Assembly (NCBI RefSeq): GCF_039566955.1
Contig: NZ_CP154796.1
Span: forward strand, 558,001 to 622,000
DNA from: Micromonospora sp. DSM 45708
Lineage (GTDB): Bacteria > Actinomycetota > Actinomycetes > Mycobacteriales > Micromonosporaceae
Reading direction: 5' to 3'
DNA: 64,000 nt
This document shows positions 42,018 through 49,888 of the stretch, one piece after another. The first letter of the stretch is position 1. Every line of letters begins with the position of its first letter. The position numbers were made by a program, and so were the translations under genes. The notes under the pieces were generated by a model, which saw only the letters and a program-made list of their open reading frames with translations, searched no databases and was not told the DNA's origin.

Positions 42018-43580
42018 GTGTCCACCCTCCGTGAGCTCGCCGAGGAGCACACCACGCTCCGGCCGGCCGACATCGACCACCTGCACCGGATCGCCGGCGA
42101 CTGGCAGTTGCTGTCCGACCTCTCCTTCGCCGACCTGCTGCTCTGGGTGCCGGTGGACGGCGACGGGACCTTCCTCTGCGTGGCCCAGGTCCGCCCGACC
42201 ACCGCCCCGACCGCCTACCTCGACGACCAGGTCGGCCGCATCGTCGGCGGGCCCGAGGTGGCGCACCTGGAGGTGGCCCACCGGCAGGGCCGGATCTGGC
42301 GGGAGGGCGACCCGGTCTGGTACGGCGACGTGCCGGCCCGGCACGAGGCCATCCCGGTGCGGCTGCGCACCGGCGACGGGGAGGGCGGCGAGGTGATCGC
42401 CGTGGTCGGCCGGGACACCAACCTCTCCACCGCGCGTACCCCGAGCCAGCTCGAGCTCAACTACCTGACCACCGCCGACGACCTGGCCCAGATGATCGCC
42501 GACGGCACGTTCCCGCCGCCCCGGCACCCGGGCGAGACCACCTCGGCACCCCGGGTCGGGGACGGGCTGGTGCGGCTCGACGCCAACGGCAAGGTCACCT
42601 ACGCCAGCCCGAACGCGCAGTCCGCGTACCGCCGGCTCGGCTTCGCGTCCCACCTGGTCGGGGAGGACCTGGCCAAGCTGCACCGCCGGCTCGCCGGCGA
42701 CCCGCTCGAAGGCACCGACGCCGGCAACGCGGTGCTCGCCGCGCTGCGCGGCGAGGCCCCGCCCCGCCGCGAGATCGACGCCCGGGGCGCCACCATGCTC
42801 ACCCGGGCGCTGCCGCTGATGCCCGCCGGTGTGCCGATCGGCGCGCTGGTGCTGGTCCGCGACATCACCGAGGTACGCCGCCGCGACCGCGCCCTGATCA
42901 CCAAGGACGCCACCATCCGGGAGATCCACCACCGGGTGAAGAACAACCTCCAGACCGTCGCCGCGTTGCTGCGGCTCCAGGCCCGCCGGGTGTCCATGCC
43001 GGAGGCCCGTGTCGCGCTGGAGGAGTCGGTACGCCGGGTCGCCTCGATCGCGCTGGTGCACGAGACGCTCTCCATGTCCAGCGACGAGGCGGTGGAGTTC
43101 GACGGCATCGTGGACCGGGTGGCCAGCGCCGCGACCGAGGTGGCCGCGACCGAGGTGACCGTCGGCATGCGTCGCAAGGGCAGCTTCGGCGTACTGCCCG
43201 CCGAGATCGCCACGTCGCTGGTGATGGTGCTCAACGAGTTGCTGCTCAACGCCGTGGAACACGGCTTCCCGCCGGCCGACGAGGACGCCGCCCCCGCCCC
43301 GGCGGACGCGACCCGGCCCGAGGTGGTGGTCTCGGTGCACCGGCACCGCAAGCAACTGCACGTCTCGGTCGTCGACAACGGTCGCGGCCTGCCCGCCCAG
43401 TTCGACGCCGAGCGCGGCGGCAACCTGGGGCTCCAGATCGTCCGGGCGCTCGTCACCGGCGAGCTGCGCGGCACCATCGAGCTGCGCAACGGCACCGCCG
43501 GCGGCACCGAGGCGGTGCTCGTCGTCCCGCTGGCCCGCGGCACCACCGACCGCCTCACCGGCCGGGCCGGGCCGCCCTGA
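42018..43580 (+). CDS. pdtaS: Cytosolic sensor histidine kinase PdtaS
   Basis: A 520-residue HisKA_2-type kinase without transmembrane segments. A GAF-like domain (about 30-165), a PAS domain (about 185-290), a dimerisation domain with the phospho-acceptor in REIHHRVKNNLQTVAALLRL, and an HATPase_c domain (LNELLLNAVEHGF, DNGRGLP) are in the order of mycobacterial PdtaS (Rv3220c). PdtaS phosphorylates PdtaR, an RNA-binding antiterminator encoded elsewhere. GTG 42018. The gene sits 5.6 kb from whiB1 here rather than adjacent. Confidence 0.93.
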   Translation: MSTLRELAEEHTTLRPADIDHLHRIAGDWQLLSDLSFADLLLWVPVDGDGTFLCVAQVRPTTAPTAYLDDQVGRIVGGPEVAHLEVAHRQGRIWREGDPVWYGDVPARHEAIPVRLRTGDGEGGEVIAVVGRDTNLSTARTPSQLELNYLTTADDLAQMIADGTFPPPRHPGETTSAPRVGDGLVRLDANGKVTYASPNAQSAYRRLGFASHLVGEDLAKLHRRLAGDPLEGTDAGNAVLAALRGEAPPRREIDARGATMLTRALPLMPAGVPIGALVLVRDITEVRRRDRALITKDATIREIHHRVKNNLQTVAALLRLQARRVSMPEARVALEESVRRVASIALVHETLSMSSDEAVEFDGIVDRVASAATEVAATEVTVGMRRKGSFGVLPAEIATSLVMVLNELLLNAVEHGFPPADEDAAPAPADATRPEVVVSVHRHRKQLHVSVVDNGRGLPAQFDAERGGNLGLQIVRALVTGELRGTIELRNGTAGGTEAVLVVPLARGTTDRLTGRAGPP

Positions 43581-43596
43581 TGCCCGCGCGACCGCC

Positions 43597-45258
43597 TCAC
43601 CGGGCGAGCAGCGCCACCGTGAGCCCCGGACGGGGCCAGACCTGACGGACCGTGAAGCGGTCCCGCAACGCCTCGCCCTTCGCGCCGGGCACCGCCGCCA
43701 GCGGGTCCGCCCGGCGGCCGGCGACCACCAGCCAGACCCGGTCCACGCCGGCCAGGCACCGCGCCGGGTCGCCGCACTCGGTGGCCCAGAGGCTCGCCTC
43801 CGCCCGCTGGTCGCGGACCACCAGCACGTCGCGCGGCAGCCCCGACCCCAGGTGGTACGCCAGGCCCAGATCCGGGAAGAGCCAGCCGTCCCGGGGGGAG
43901 TAGACGATCGCGTCGCCCGGCCGCTCACCGGCGGCGACGATCCCGGCCGCGCCCGCGTAGTCGACCGGGGCGCTGCGGGGCCACTCGTGGGTACGGCGCA
44001 GCGCCGCCTGGTCGGGCAGCCCGAGCAGCCCGACCAGGGCCACCACGGCGAGCGCCGGCACGAGCCCCGTTCCGCCCGGCCTCGCTCCGGGCGGTGCCGT
44101 TCCGGGCGGCTCCGGTTCGGGTGGTCCCGCCAACGCCGGTCGGGTGCCGGCCGGCGTCGCCGCGGCCAGCGCGGCCCCGGCCAGCAGGCAGGCGAACGGC
44201 ACGACGAAGAGCAGGTAGCGGGTCACCCAGAGCGGCACCACCGTGCCGGCGACGAAGAGCAGCAGCACCGGCAGCAGCACGGCGGCCCCGGGCAGCAGCG
44301 CCCGCCGACCGAGCCGGACCGCCCCGAGCGCGGCGAGCCCCAGCAGGAACCCGCCCACCACGCCGCTCTGCGCCAGCCCACCGGGCAGTGACGCCAGATC
44401 CGGCAGGCGGGCCGGGTCCACCCAGTCGAGCTGCCGGCCGCGCTGACCCAGGGCCACCAGCGCCAGCGGCGCGACGAGCGCGACGGCCGGGACCAGCGCC
44501 AGCAGCCACCGGACGAACACTCGCCGGCCTCGCGCCGGTGCCTCCCGGGCCTCGCCGGCCACGTGCCTCGGTTCCACGCCGGGCTCGCCGGGTGAATTTG
44601 CGTCGGGGACGTCGGGTCGGGGCTGGTCGGCCGGGCCGAGGCCGGCGGCGGTCGGGCCGCGGGCGGCGGTCAGCAGCACCGCCACGGCATGCGCGGCGAG
44701 CAGGGTGAGCGCGATCAGGTGGAGCAGGCCGAGTGCGGCGACGGCGACCGCGTACCCGGCCCAGCGCCGCCGGGACGGCCGACGCAACGCGTCGACCAGC
44801 AGCAGCGTGGCGAGCATGGCGAGCAGCGTGGCGAGCGCGTACGGGCGGGCCTCCTGGCCGTAGCGCGAGGTGGCCGGCAGCACGGCGAACAACAGCCCGG
44901 CCAGCAGCCCGGCCCGGTCACCGGCGAGGCGCGCGCCGAGCCGGGCGGTCAGCGCGGCGGCGCCCGCCATGGCGAGTGCGGAGGGCAGCCGCAGCGCCGT
45001 GGGGGAGGTGCCGACCAGCGTGGTCCACCCGTGCGTGAGCAGGTAGTACGGCCCGGTGGCGGCGTCGATGGTGCGGGTCAGCCGGACCAGGTCCGGCAGC
45101 GGTCGGGTGGCGGCGCTCCAGGTGGCCAGCTCGTCCCGCCAGAGCTGCGCGTGCCCGAGCCCGACGAGCGTGATCGCCAGCGTGAGCAGCCCGGGGACCG
45201 CCCACGCCGGCCAACCGGGGCGGGCTCGGGACGGCGCAGGCTCGGCGGACGCGCTCAC
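43597..45258 (-). CDS. Polytopic GT39-like glycosyltransferase
   Basis: A 553-residue membrane protein with about ten to eleven hydrophobic helices. The first extracytoplasmic loop has LWRDELATWSAATRPLPDLV and AATGPYYLLTHGW, the DE-containing motif of lipid-phosphosugar-dependent glycosyltransferases (GT39/GT83/ArnT type). A C-terminal soluble region follows. Donor and acceptor unknown. A variable hydrophilic loop (about 210-250) is Pro/Glu-rich. GTG 45258 is favoured over the earlier start because of the charged N-terminus. It converges with pdtaS. Confidence 0.78.
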   Translation of the reverse strand: MSASAEPAPSRARPGWPAWAVPGLLTLAITLVGLGHAQLWRDELATWSAATRPLPDLVRLTRTIDAATGPYYLLTHGWTTLVGTSPTALRLPSALAMAGAAALTARLGARLAGDRAGLLAGLLFAVLPATSRYGQEARPYALATLLAMLATLLLVDALRRPSRRRWAGYAVAVAALGLLHLIALTLLAAHAVAVLLTAARGPTAAGLGPADQPRPDVPDANSPGEPGVEPRHVAGEAREAPARGRRVFVRWLLALVPAVALVAPLALVALGQRGRQLDWVDPARLPDLASLPGGLAQSGVVGGFLLGLAALGAVRLGRRALLPGAAVLLPVLLLFVAGTVVPLWVTRYLLFVVPFACLLAGAALAAATPAGTRPALAGPPEPEPPGTAPPGARPGGTGLVPALAVVALVGLLGLPDQAALRRTHEWPRSAPVDYAGAAGIVAAGERPGDAIVYSPRDGWLFPDLGLAYHLGSGLPRDVLVVRDQRAEASLWATECGDPARCLAGVDRVWLVVAGRRADPLAAVPGAKGEALRDRFTVRQVWPRPGLTVALLAR

Positions 45259-45567
45259 ACCCCGCAGCGTCACACGCCGGCCCGCTCCCGCCGGCCCGCA
45301 CCACCGATTCCACCCCCACCGGTCCACCCGACGGCGACGCCCAACGGGCGATCATGAGGTTGACCGCGTCCGCCGTCCCTTTTGTCGCCGTCCACTTCAT
45401 GATCAACGGGCTGGGGGTGGTGCGGGGCGATTCGGTGGGTGAGGGAGTGATGCTGGTCACGAGGGGTGAGGGGTGGACGGGTGTCGATTGAGATGGGACG
45501 CCCGTGATGTGGGATCACCGGGTCGGCCGGTAGCCCGGTGGTCCGGCGGTGTGGCAGCATGAGGCAC
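45259..45567. other. 309-bp intergenic region before the sulfur operon leader
   Basis: It lies between the glycosyltransferase start (minus strand) and the sulfur-operon leader peptide (plus strand), so promoters for both are expected. It holds the GATC-edged palindrome at 45350-45404. No clear -35/-10 pair or further gene was seen. Confidence 0.5.
45350..45404. repeat. GATC-edged palindrome before the sulfur operon
   Basis: GATCATGAGGTTGA (45350-45363) is inverted at 45391-45404 with two mismatches; 27-nt spacer, the same spacing as the copy at 34421. Confidence 0.7.
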
Positions 45568-45654
45568 ATGACCAGCGCTGTCGTCCGCCGCTTCGTGGCC
45601 CGTCGCCACGTTGATTACGGCCGCGTGCGCAGCGCGATCTGTCCGGCCCACTGA
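45568..45654 (+). CDS. Leader peptide of the sulfur-assimilation operon
   Basis: A 28-codon ORF (an in-frame ATG at 45559 would add three residues). It contains RRHVDYGRVRSAIC, which matches the conserved leader peptides RRHVD(F/Y)xRVxSA(L/I)C found ahead of actinobacterial cysteine and sulfur-assimilation genes. The only Cys is near the C-terminus, four codons before the stop, and a 7-bp hairpin (45658-45664 with 45675-45681) begins right after the stop. Cysteine-dependent ribosome stalling is the likely mode. It lies 130 bp before nirA. Confidence 0.8.
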   Translation: MTSAVVRRFVARRHVDYGRVRSAICPAH

Positions 45655-45784
45655 CGACGCCCGACCCATCTGTCTCGGGCGCTCCGCGCCGGCCGTCAGC
45701 GACACCGCCGTCCACGGCCCTCCCCAGGGCCGGCCGCCGCGTCCGCGCTCCAGGCACCGCAGCAGACAAACGGAGGACGCCGCG

Positions 45785-47494
45785 ATGGCGGTCAGCAGCA
45801 CCCCGACCCGCTCGGACGATTCGGCTCCCGTCGCCCGGGCGCCCCGCCGGCCGCGCGGCGAGGGCCAGTGGGCGCTCGGGCACCGTGAGCCGCTCAACCC
45901 CAACGAGCGGATCAAGAAGGACGACGACCCGCTCAACGTCCGGGACCGGATCGAGAACATCTACGCCCACCGGGGCTTCGCCTCGATCGACCCGCAGGAC
46001 CTGCGTGGCCGGTTCCGCTGGTGGGGGCTCTACACGCAGCGCAAGGCCGGCATCGACGGCGGGCGCACCGCGGTGCTGGAGCCGCACGAGCTGGAGGACG
46101 AGTTCTTCATGCTCCGGGTGCGGGTGGACGGCGGCCAGCTCAGCCTGGCCCAGCTCCGGGTGGTCGCGGAGATCTCCCGCGAGTTCGCCCGGGACACCGC
46201 CGACATCACCGACCGGCAGAACATCCAGTACCACTGGATCCGGGTCGAGGACATGCCGGAGATCTGGCGCCGGTTGGAGGCGGTCGGCCTCCAGACCACC
46301 GAGGCGTGCGGCGACTGCCCCCGGATCGTGCTCGGCAGCCCGGTCGCCGGCGTGGCCCGGGACGAGGTGCTCGACCCGACCCCGGCCATCGACGAGATCG
46401 TCCGCCGGTACGTCGGGGACAAGCAGTTCTCCAACCTGCCCCGCAAGTTCAAGACGTCGATCTCCTGGCTGGTCGACACCCCGTACGAGGCGAACGACAT
46501 CGCGTTCCTCGGGGTCGAGCACCCGGAGCACGGGCCCGGCTTCGACGTCTGGGTGGGCGGTGGGCTCTCCACCAACCCGATGCTGGCCAAGCGGCTCGGC
46601 GTCTGGGTGCCGCTGCACGAGGTGCCGGACGTGTGGGCCGGTGTGGTCGGCATCTTCCGCGACTACGGCTACCGCCGGCTGCGCAACCGCGCCCGGTTGA
46701 AGTTCCTGGTCGCGGACTGGGGCGTGGCGCACTTCCGCGAGGTGCTGGAGAAGGAGTATCTGGGCCGGGCGCTGCTCGACGGGCCGGCCGCGGAGCTGCC
46801 GGCGAAGCCGGTCGACCACATCGGCGTGCACCCGCAGCGCGACGGCGCGAACTACGTCGGCGCGGCCCCCGTGGTGGGCCGGGTCTCCGGGACCCAGCTC
46901 GCCGAGCTGGCCGACGTGGTCGAGGCGCACGGCAGCGACCGGGTGCGGCTCACGCCGTACCAGAAGCTGCTGGTGCTGGACGTCGCGCCGGAGCGGACCG
47001 AGGAGCTGGTGACGGCGCTGCGCGGGATCGGTCTGGAGGCCCGGCCGTCGGCCTGGCGGCGCGGCACCATGGCCTGCACCGGCATCGAGTTCTGCAAGTT
47101 GGCCATCGTGGAGACGAAGCGGCGCGGTGAGGAGCTGGTGGCCCGGTTGGAGGAGCGGCTGCGCGACTTCGACGCGGACATCTCCATCCACCTGAACGGC
47201 TGCCCGAACGCCTGCGCCCGCACCCAGGTCGCGGACATCGGGCTCAAGGGCCAGCTCGTGGTCGGCCCGGACGGCCGGCAGGTCGAGGGCTTCCAGGTGC
47301 ACCTCGGCGGCGGCCTGGGCATGGCCGCGGGGCAGACCGCCGGCTTCGGCCGCAAGCTGCGCGGCCTGAAGACCACCGCCGACGAGCTTCCGGAGTACGT
47401 GGAACGGCTGGCCCGCCGCTACCTGGCCGGCCGGACCGACGGCGAGAGCTTCGCCAACTGGGTCATCAGAGTCGACGAGGAGGAGCTTCGGTGA
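45785..47494 (+). CDS. nirA: Ferredoxin-dependent sulfite reductase
   Basis: A 569-residue sulfite/nitrite reductase that reduces sulfite to sulfide with ferredoxin electrons. The siroheme-[4Fe-4S] ligands are in ACTGIEFCKLA (about 436-446) and NGCPNACARTQ (about 475-485). RWWGLYTQRKAG carries the Tyr and TEACGDCPR the Cys that form a covalent side-chain bond near the siroheme in mycobacterial NirA. ATG 45785 follows GGAGGACGCCGCG. The context with APS reductase shows a sulfite rather than nitrite role. The next gene overlaps its stop by 4 bp. Confidence 0.95.
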   Translation: MAVSSTPTRSDDSAPVARAPRRPRGEGQWALGHREPLNPNERIKKDDDPLNVRDRIENIYAHRGFASIDPQDLRGRFRWWGLYTQRKAGIDGGRTAVLEPHELEDEFFMLRVRVDGGQLSLAQLRVVAEISREFARDTADITDRQNIQYHWIRVEDMPEIWRRLEAVGLQTTEACGDCPRIVLGSPVAGVARDEVLDPTPAIDEIVRRYVGDKQFSNLPRKFKTSISWLVDTPYEANDIAFLGVEHPEHGPGFDVWVGGGLSTNPMLAKRLGVWVPLHEVPDVWAGVVGIFRDYGYRRLRNRARLKFLVADWGVAHFREVLEKEYLGRALLDGPAAELPAKPVDHIGVHPQRDGANYVGAAPVVGRVSGTQLAELADVVEAHGSDRVRLTPYQKLLVLDVAPERTEELVTALRGIGLEARPSAWRRGTMACTGIEFCKLAIVETKRRGEELVARLEERLRDFDADISIHLNGCPNACARTQVADIGLKGQLVVGPDGRQVEGFQVHLGGGLGMAAGQTAGFGRKLRGLKTTADELPEYVERLARRYLAGRTDGESFANWVIRVDEEELR

Positions 47495-47649
47495 GTGACG
47501 CTCGATCTGCGCCTCTCTACTGCCCGTACTGCGGGGAGGAGGACCTGCGACCGCACGAGGCCGGGCACGGCGCCTGGGAGTGCCACGCCTGCGCGCGGGT
47601 CTTCTCGGTGAAGTTCACCGGGCTGCTGGGCCGGGCGGTGGCCCGGTGA
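47491..47649 (+). CDS. Small zinc-ribbon protein of the sulfur operon
   Basis: A 52-residue protein that starts at GTG 47491 within the nirA stop (GTGA) and ends inside the cysH start (another GTGA overlap). It has two CxxC knuckles, CPYCGEEDLRPHE and ECHACARVFSVKF, a zinc-ribbon pattern. Equivalent small proteins occur between sulfite reductase and cysH in Streptomyces. It is probably a sulfur-operon zinc or metal-cluster accessory; its activity is unknown. Confidence 0.85.
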   Translation: MSDARSAPLYCPYCGEEDLRPHEAGHGAWECHACARVFSVKFTGLLGRAVAR

Positions 47650-48404
47650 GCGGCCTGGTCTCCGCCGCGGGCCTGGGCCTGGTCGGCGCTGCCGGCCCGG
47701 CCGACCCGGCCCGGCGCGACCCGGCGGAGCTGCGCGCGCTGGCCGAGGAGGCGGGGCGGGAACTGGCGGACGCGCCCGCGCTGGAGATCGCCCGTTGGGC
47801 GGTGCAGACGTTCGGCGAGCGGTTCTGCGTGACCAGCTCGATGGCCGACGGCGTGTTGGCGCACCTCGTCTCCCGGGTCGCGCCCGGCGTCGACGTGGTG
47901 TTCCTGGACACCGGGCTGCACTTCCCGGAGACGCTCCGGGTGCGCGACGAGGTGGCCCGGCGGATGCCGGTGCGGGTCCGCTCGATCCGGCCCCGGATGA
48001 CGGTCGGCCAGCAGGACGGCCAGTACGGGCCCCGCCTGTTCAACAGGTCCCCGGACGACTGCTGCCAGTTGCGCAAGGTGGAGCCGTTGGAGCGGGCGCT
48101 GGCCGGGTACGACGCCTGGGCCGCCGGGCTGCGCCGGGACGAGTCGCCGACCCGGGCGAACACGCCGGTGGTGGGTTTCGACCCGCGTCGCGGCAAGGTC
48201 AAGGTGAACCCGATCGCGGCCTGGACGCAGCGCGAGGTGGACGCGTACGTGGCCCGCCACGACATCCCGGTCAACGAGCTGTTCGCCAAGGGCTACGGCT
48301 CGATCGGCTGCTGGCCGTGCACCCGCCGCATCAAGGCGGGGGAGGACCCGCGCGCCGGGCGTTGGGCGATGTTCGAGAAGACCGAGTGCGGCCTGCACAC
48401 CTGA
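47646..48404 (+). CDS. cysH: Adenylyl-sulfate (APS) reductase
   Basis: A 252-residue PAPS/APS reductase family protein. The [4Fe-4S] cysteine pairs CC (DDCCQLRKVEPL) and CWPC mark the APS-using type, and ECGLH at the very end carries the catalytic cysteine. Adenylyl sulfate is reduced to sulfite with thioredoxin. TSSMADGVLAHL gives the nucleotide-binding loop. GTG 47646 overlaps the upstream gene (GTGA). No cysDN/cysC genes follow in this window, unlike the longer Streptomyces operon. Confidence 0.95.
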   Translation: MSGLVSAAGLGLVGAAGPADPARRDPAELRALAEEAGRELADAPALEIARWAVQTFGERFCVTSSMADGVLAHLVSRVAPGVDVVFLDTGLHFPETLRVRDEVARRMPVRVRSIRPRMTVGQQDGQYGPRLFNRSPDDCCQLRKVEPLERALAGYDAWAAGLRRDESPTRANTPVVGFDPRRGKVKVNPIAAWTQREVDAYVARHDIPVNELFAKGYGSIGCWPCTRRIKAGEDPRAGRWAMFEKTECGLHT

Positions 48405-49123
48405 CCGACGCGTCGCCGGTGGTGCTGGTGGCGCACGGCAGCCGTGACCCGCGCGCGGCCGAGGCGACGCGGGCACTGGCCCGGGCGGTGGGGGCCGGCT
48501 GGCCCGGCCGGCCGGTGCTGCCGGCCTGGCTCGACCACACCGATCCCGGGCCGGCCGACGTGCTGCGGAACCTGGCCGCCGCCGGGCACTCCCGGGTGGT
48601 GCTGGTGCCGGTGCTGCTGACCGCCGCGTACCACCGGAAGGTGGACATCCCGGCGGCGGTCGCGGCGGCCGGCGCGGGCCTCGACGTGCGGGTGACCGAG
48701 GTGCTGGGGCCGACCGGCGGCGTGGTCGACGGCGGGCTGCTGGCCGGCCTGCGGCGTCGGCTGGGCGAGGCCGCCGGGGCGGACGCGGACGCGGTGGTGC
48801 TGGCCGCGGCCGGCACCCGGGATGCCGCCGCGCGGGCCTCGGTGGGCCGGGTGGCCGCGGCGCTCGGCACCGGGCTGGGTGTGCCCTGTCGGGTTTCGTA
48901 CGCGTCGGCGGCGCCGCCGGAGGTGGGGGGCGCGGTGCGGCGGTTACGTGCGGCGGGCGCCCGCCGGGTCGCGGTGGCCGCCTACTTCCTGGCACCGGGC
49001 CGGTTCCACGACGGGGTACGCGCGGCGGCCCGCTCGGCCGGCGCGGTGGCGGTCGCCGACCCGCTCACCGACCTTCCGGAACTCGCCGCGCTGGTGCGGC
49101 GGCGGGTGGAGTCGGCGGGCTGA
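48386..49123 (+). CDS. Sirohydrochlorin chelatase (CbiX/SirB type)
   Basis: A 245-residue protein with two chelatase-like repeats. VVLVAHGSRDPRAAEATRAL at the start carries the catalytic His, and a second GTRD-like segment VVLAAAGTRDAAARASVGRV opens the C-terminal half; YFLAPGRFHDGV is another family element. It inserts iron into sirohydrochlorin to make siroheme, the cofactor of NirA in this operon. The start is uncertain: GTG 48386 overlaps cysH by 19 bp, and CTG 48401 would overlap the stop as CTGA. Confidence 0.88.
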   Translation: MRPAHLTDASPVVLVAHGSRDPRAAEATRALARAVGAGWPGRPVLPAWLDHTDPGPADVLRNLAAAGHSRVVLVPVLLTAAYHRKVDIPAAVAAAGAGLDVRVTEVLGPTGGVVDGGLLAGLRRRLGEAAGADADAVVLAAAGTRDAAARASVGRVAAALGTGLGVPCRVSYASAAPPEVGGAVRRLRAAGARRVAVAAYFLAPGRFHDGVRAAARSAGAVAVADPLTDLPELAALVRRRVESAG

Positions 49124-49140
49124 CGGCCCCGGACAGCAGA

Positions 49141-49170
49141 ACGCCCCGGCCGGGATCCCGGCCGGGGCGT
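49141..49170. terminator. Perfect palindromic terminator between sulfur operon and whiB1
   Basis: ACGCCCCGGCCGGG (49141-49154) and its exact complement (49157-49170) around AT; ends both convergent units. Confidence 0.85.
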
Positions 49171-49186
49171 GCGGCGTGTGTGTGGG

Positions 49187-49444
49187 TCAGGCGGAGTGAG
49201 CGCGCAGCACCCGGAGACCGCCGCGGCGCTTGACCGCGCGGCGCTCCTCCTCGCTCATCCCGCCCCAGACGCCGGCGTCCTGACCGGACTCCAGCGCCCA
49301 CTGCAGGCACTGGTCGGTCACGGGGCAGCGCCGGCAGACGGCCTTGGCCTGCTCCACCTGCAGGAGAGCCGGGCCGGACGTCCCGATCGGGAAGAACAGC
49401 TCCGGGTCCTCGTCGCGGCAGACCGAATCGTGGCGCCAGTCCAT
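49187..49444 (-). CDS. whiB1: WhiB1/WblE iron-sulfur transcription factor
   Basis: An 85-residue Wbl protein almost identical in layout to mycobacterial WhiB1: MDWRHDSVCRDEDPELFFP at the start, Cys9, the C..C.....C set in VCRRCPVTDQCL, and DAGVWGGMSEEERRA. WhiB1 is an essential nitric-oxide-sensitive [4Fe-4S] protein binding the primary sigma factor; the Streptomyces name is WblE. ATG 49444 follows a GAGGAG site. A 444-bp upstream region holds a CRP-type site. Its neighbour upstream, a lipid kinase, matches Rv3218 next to Rv3219. Confidence 0.96.
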   Translation of the reverse strand: MDWRHDSVCRDEDPELFFPIGTSGPALLQVEQAKAVCRRCPVTDQCLQWALESGQDAGVWGGMSEEERRAVKRRGGLRVLRAHSA

Positions 49445-49888
49445 GGCGGCAACACTCCTCATTCTTAGTGGATGGCCAGATAACGTTTCGTTGCTATTCC
49501 TATATGCATCCGCATTGCCGATCGGTGACGGTCAGCATCCGTCAATTCGGCGCTGCGTGAGCAGGCTGCGGGCCCCGGGACCTGCTGGAACAGCTCAACC
49601 TGACGAGCATATCCAGGCAATGTCCCGGTAACACGAGTTCGCTTGTGAATACTTTCACGAACTACAGCGATGTCAAGGGTGACGCTCGGAAAAACTCCGA
49701 ACAGTGAGCGGCCTCACCACCCGTTTGTCCCGGTTTGCGAGGGCTCTCGTTACCCGGCGTGCCACAGTCGAGGATCAATATAGTACGGTCTGCGTGACGT
49801 TGCTGACATTTCCGGCATCCTTCCCTCGGCGTGGCGGCCCTCACCCGGTGCGGTGGAGTCCGCGTCAACCGACGGGGATACCCGAGGC
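49445..49888 (-). other. 444-bp control region upstream of whiB1
   Basis: A long, relatively AT-rich non-coding region between the lipid kinase stop and the whiB1 start. It contains the CRP-like site at 49644-49659 and several TA-rich -10-like hexamers on the minus strand (for example TACTAT near 49780). No small gene or stable terminator was recognised. Confidence 0.6.
49644..49659. promoter_or_regulatory. CRP/Fnr-family (cAMP receptor) binding site
   Basis: TGTGA-N6-TCACG (49644-49648 and 49655-49659), nine of ten positions of the CRP consensus TGTGA-N6-TCACA. It lies 200 bp before the whiB1 start. Mycobacterial whiB1 is controlled by the cAMP receptor protein through such a site. Confidence 0.6.
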
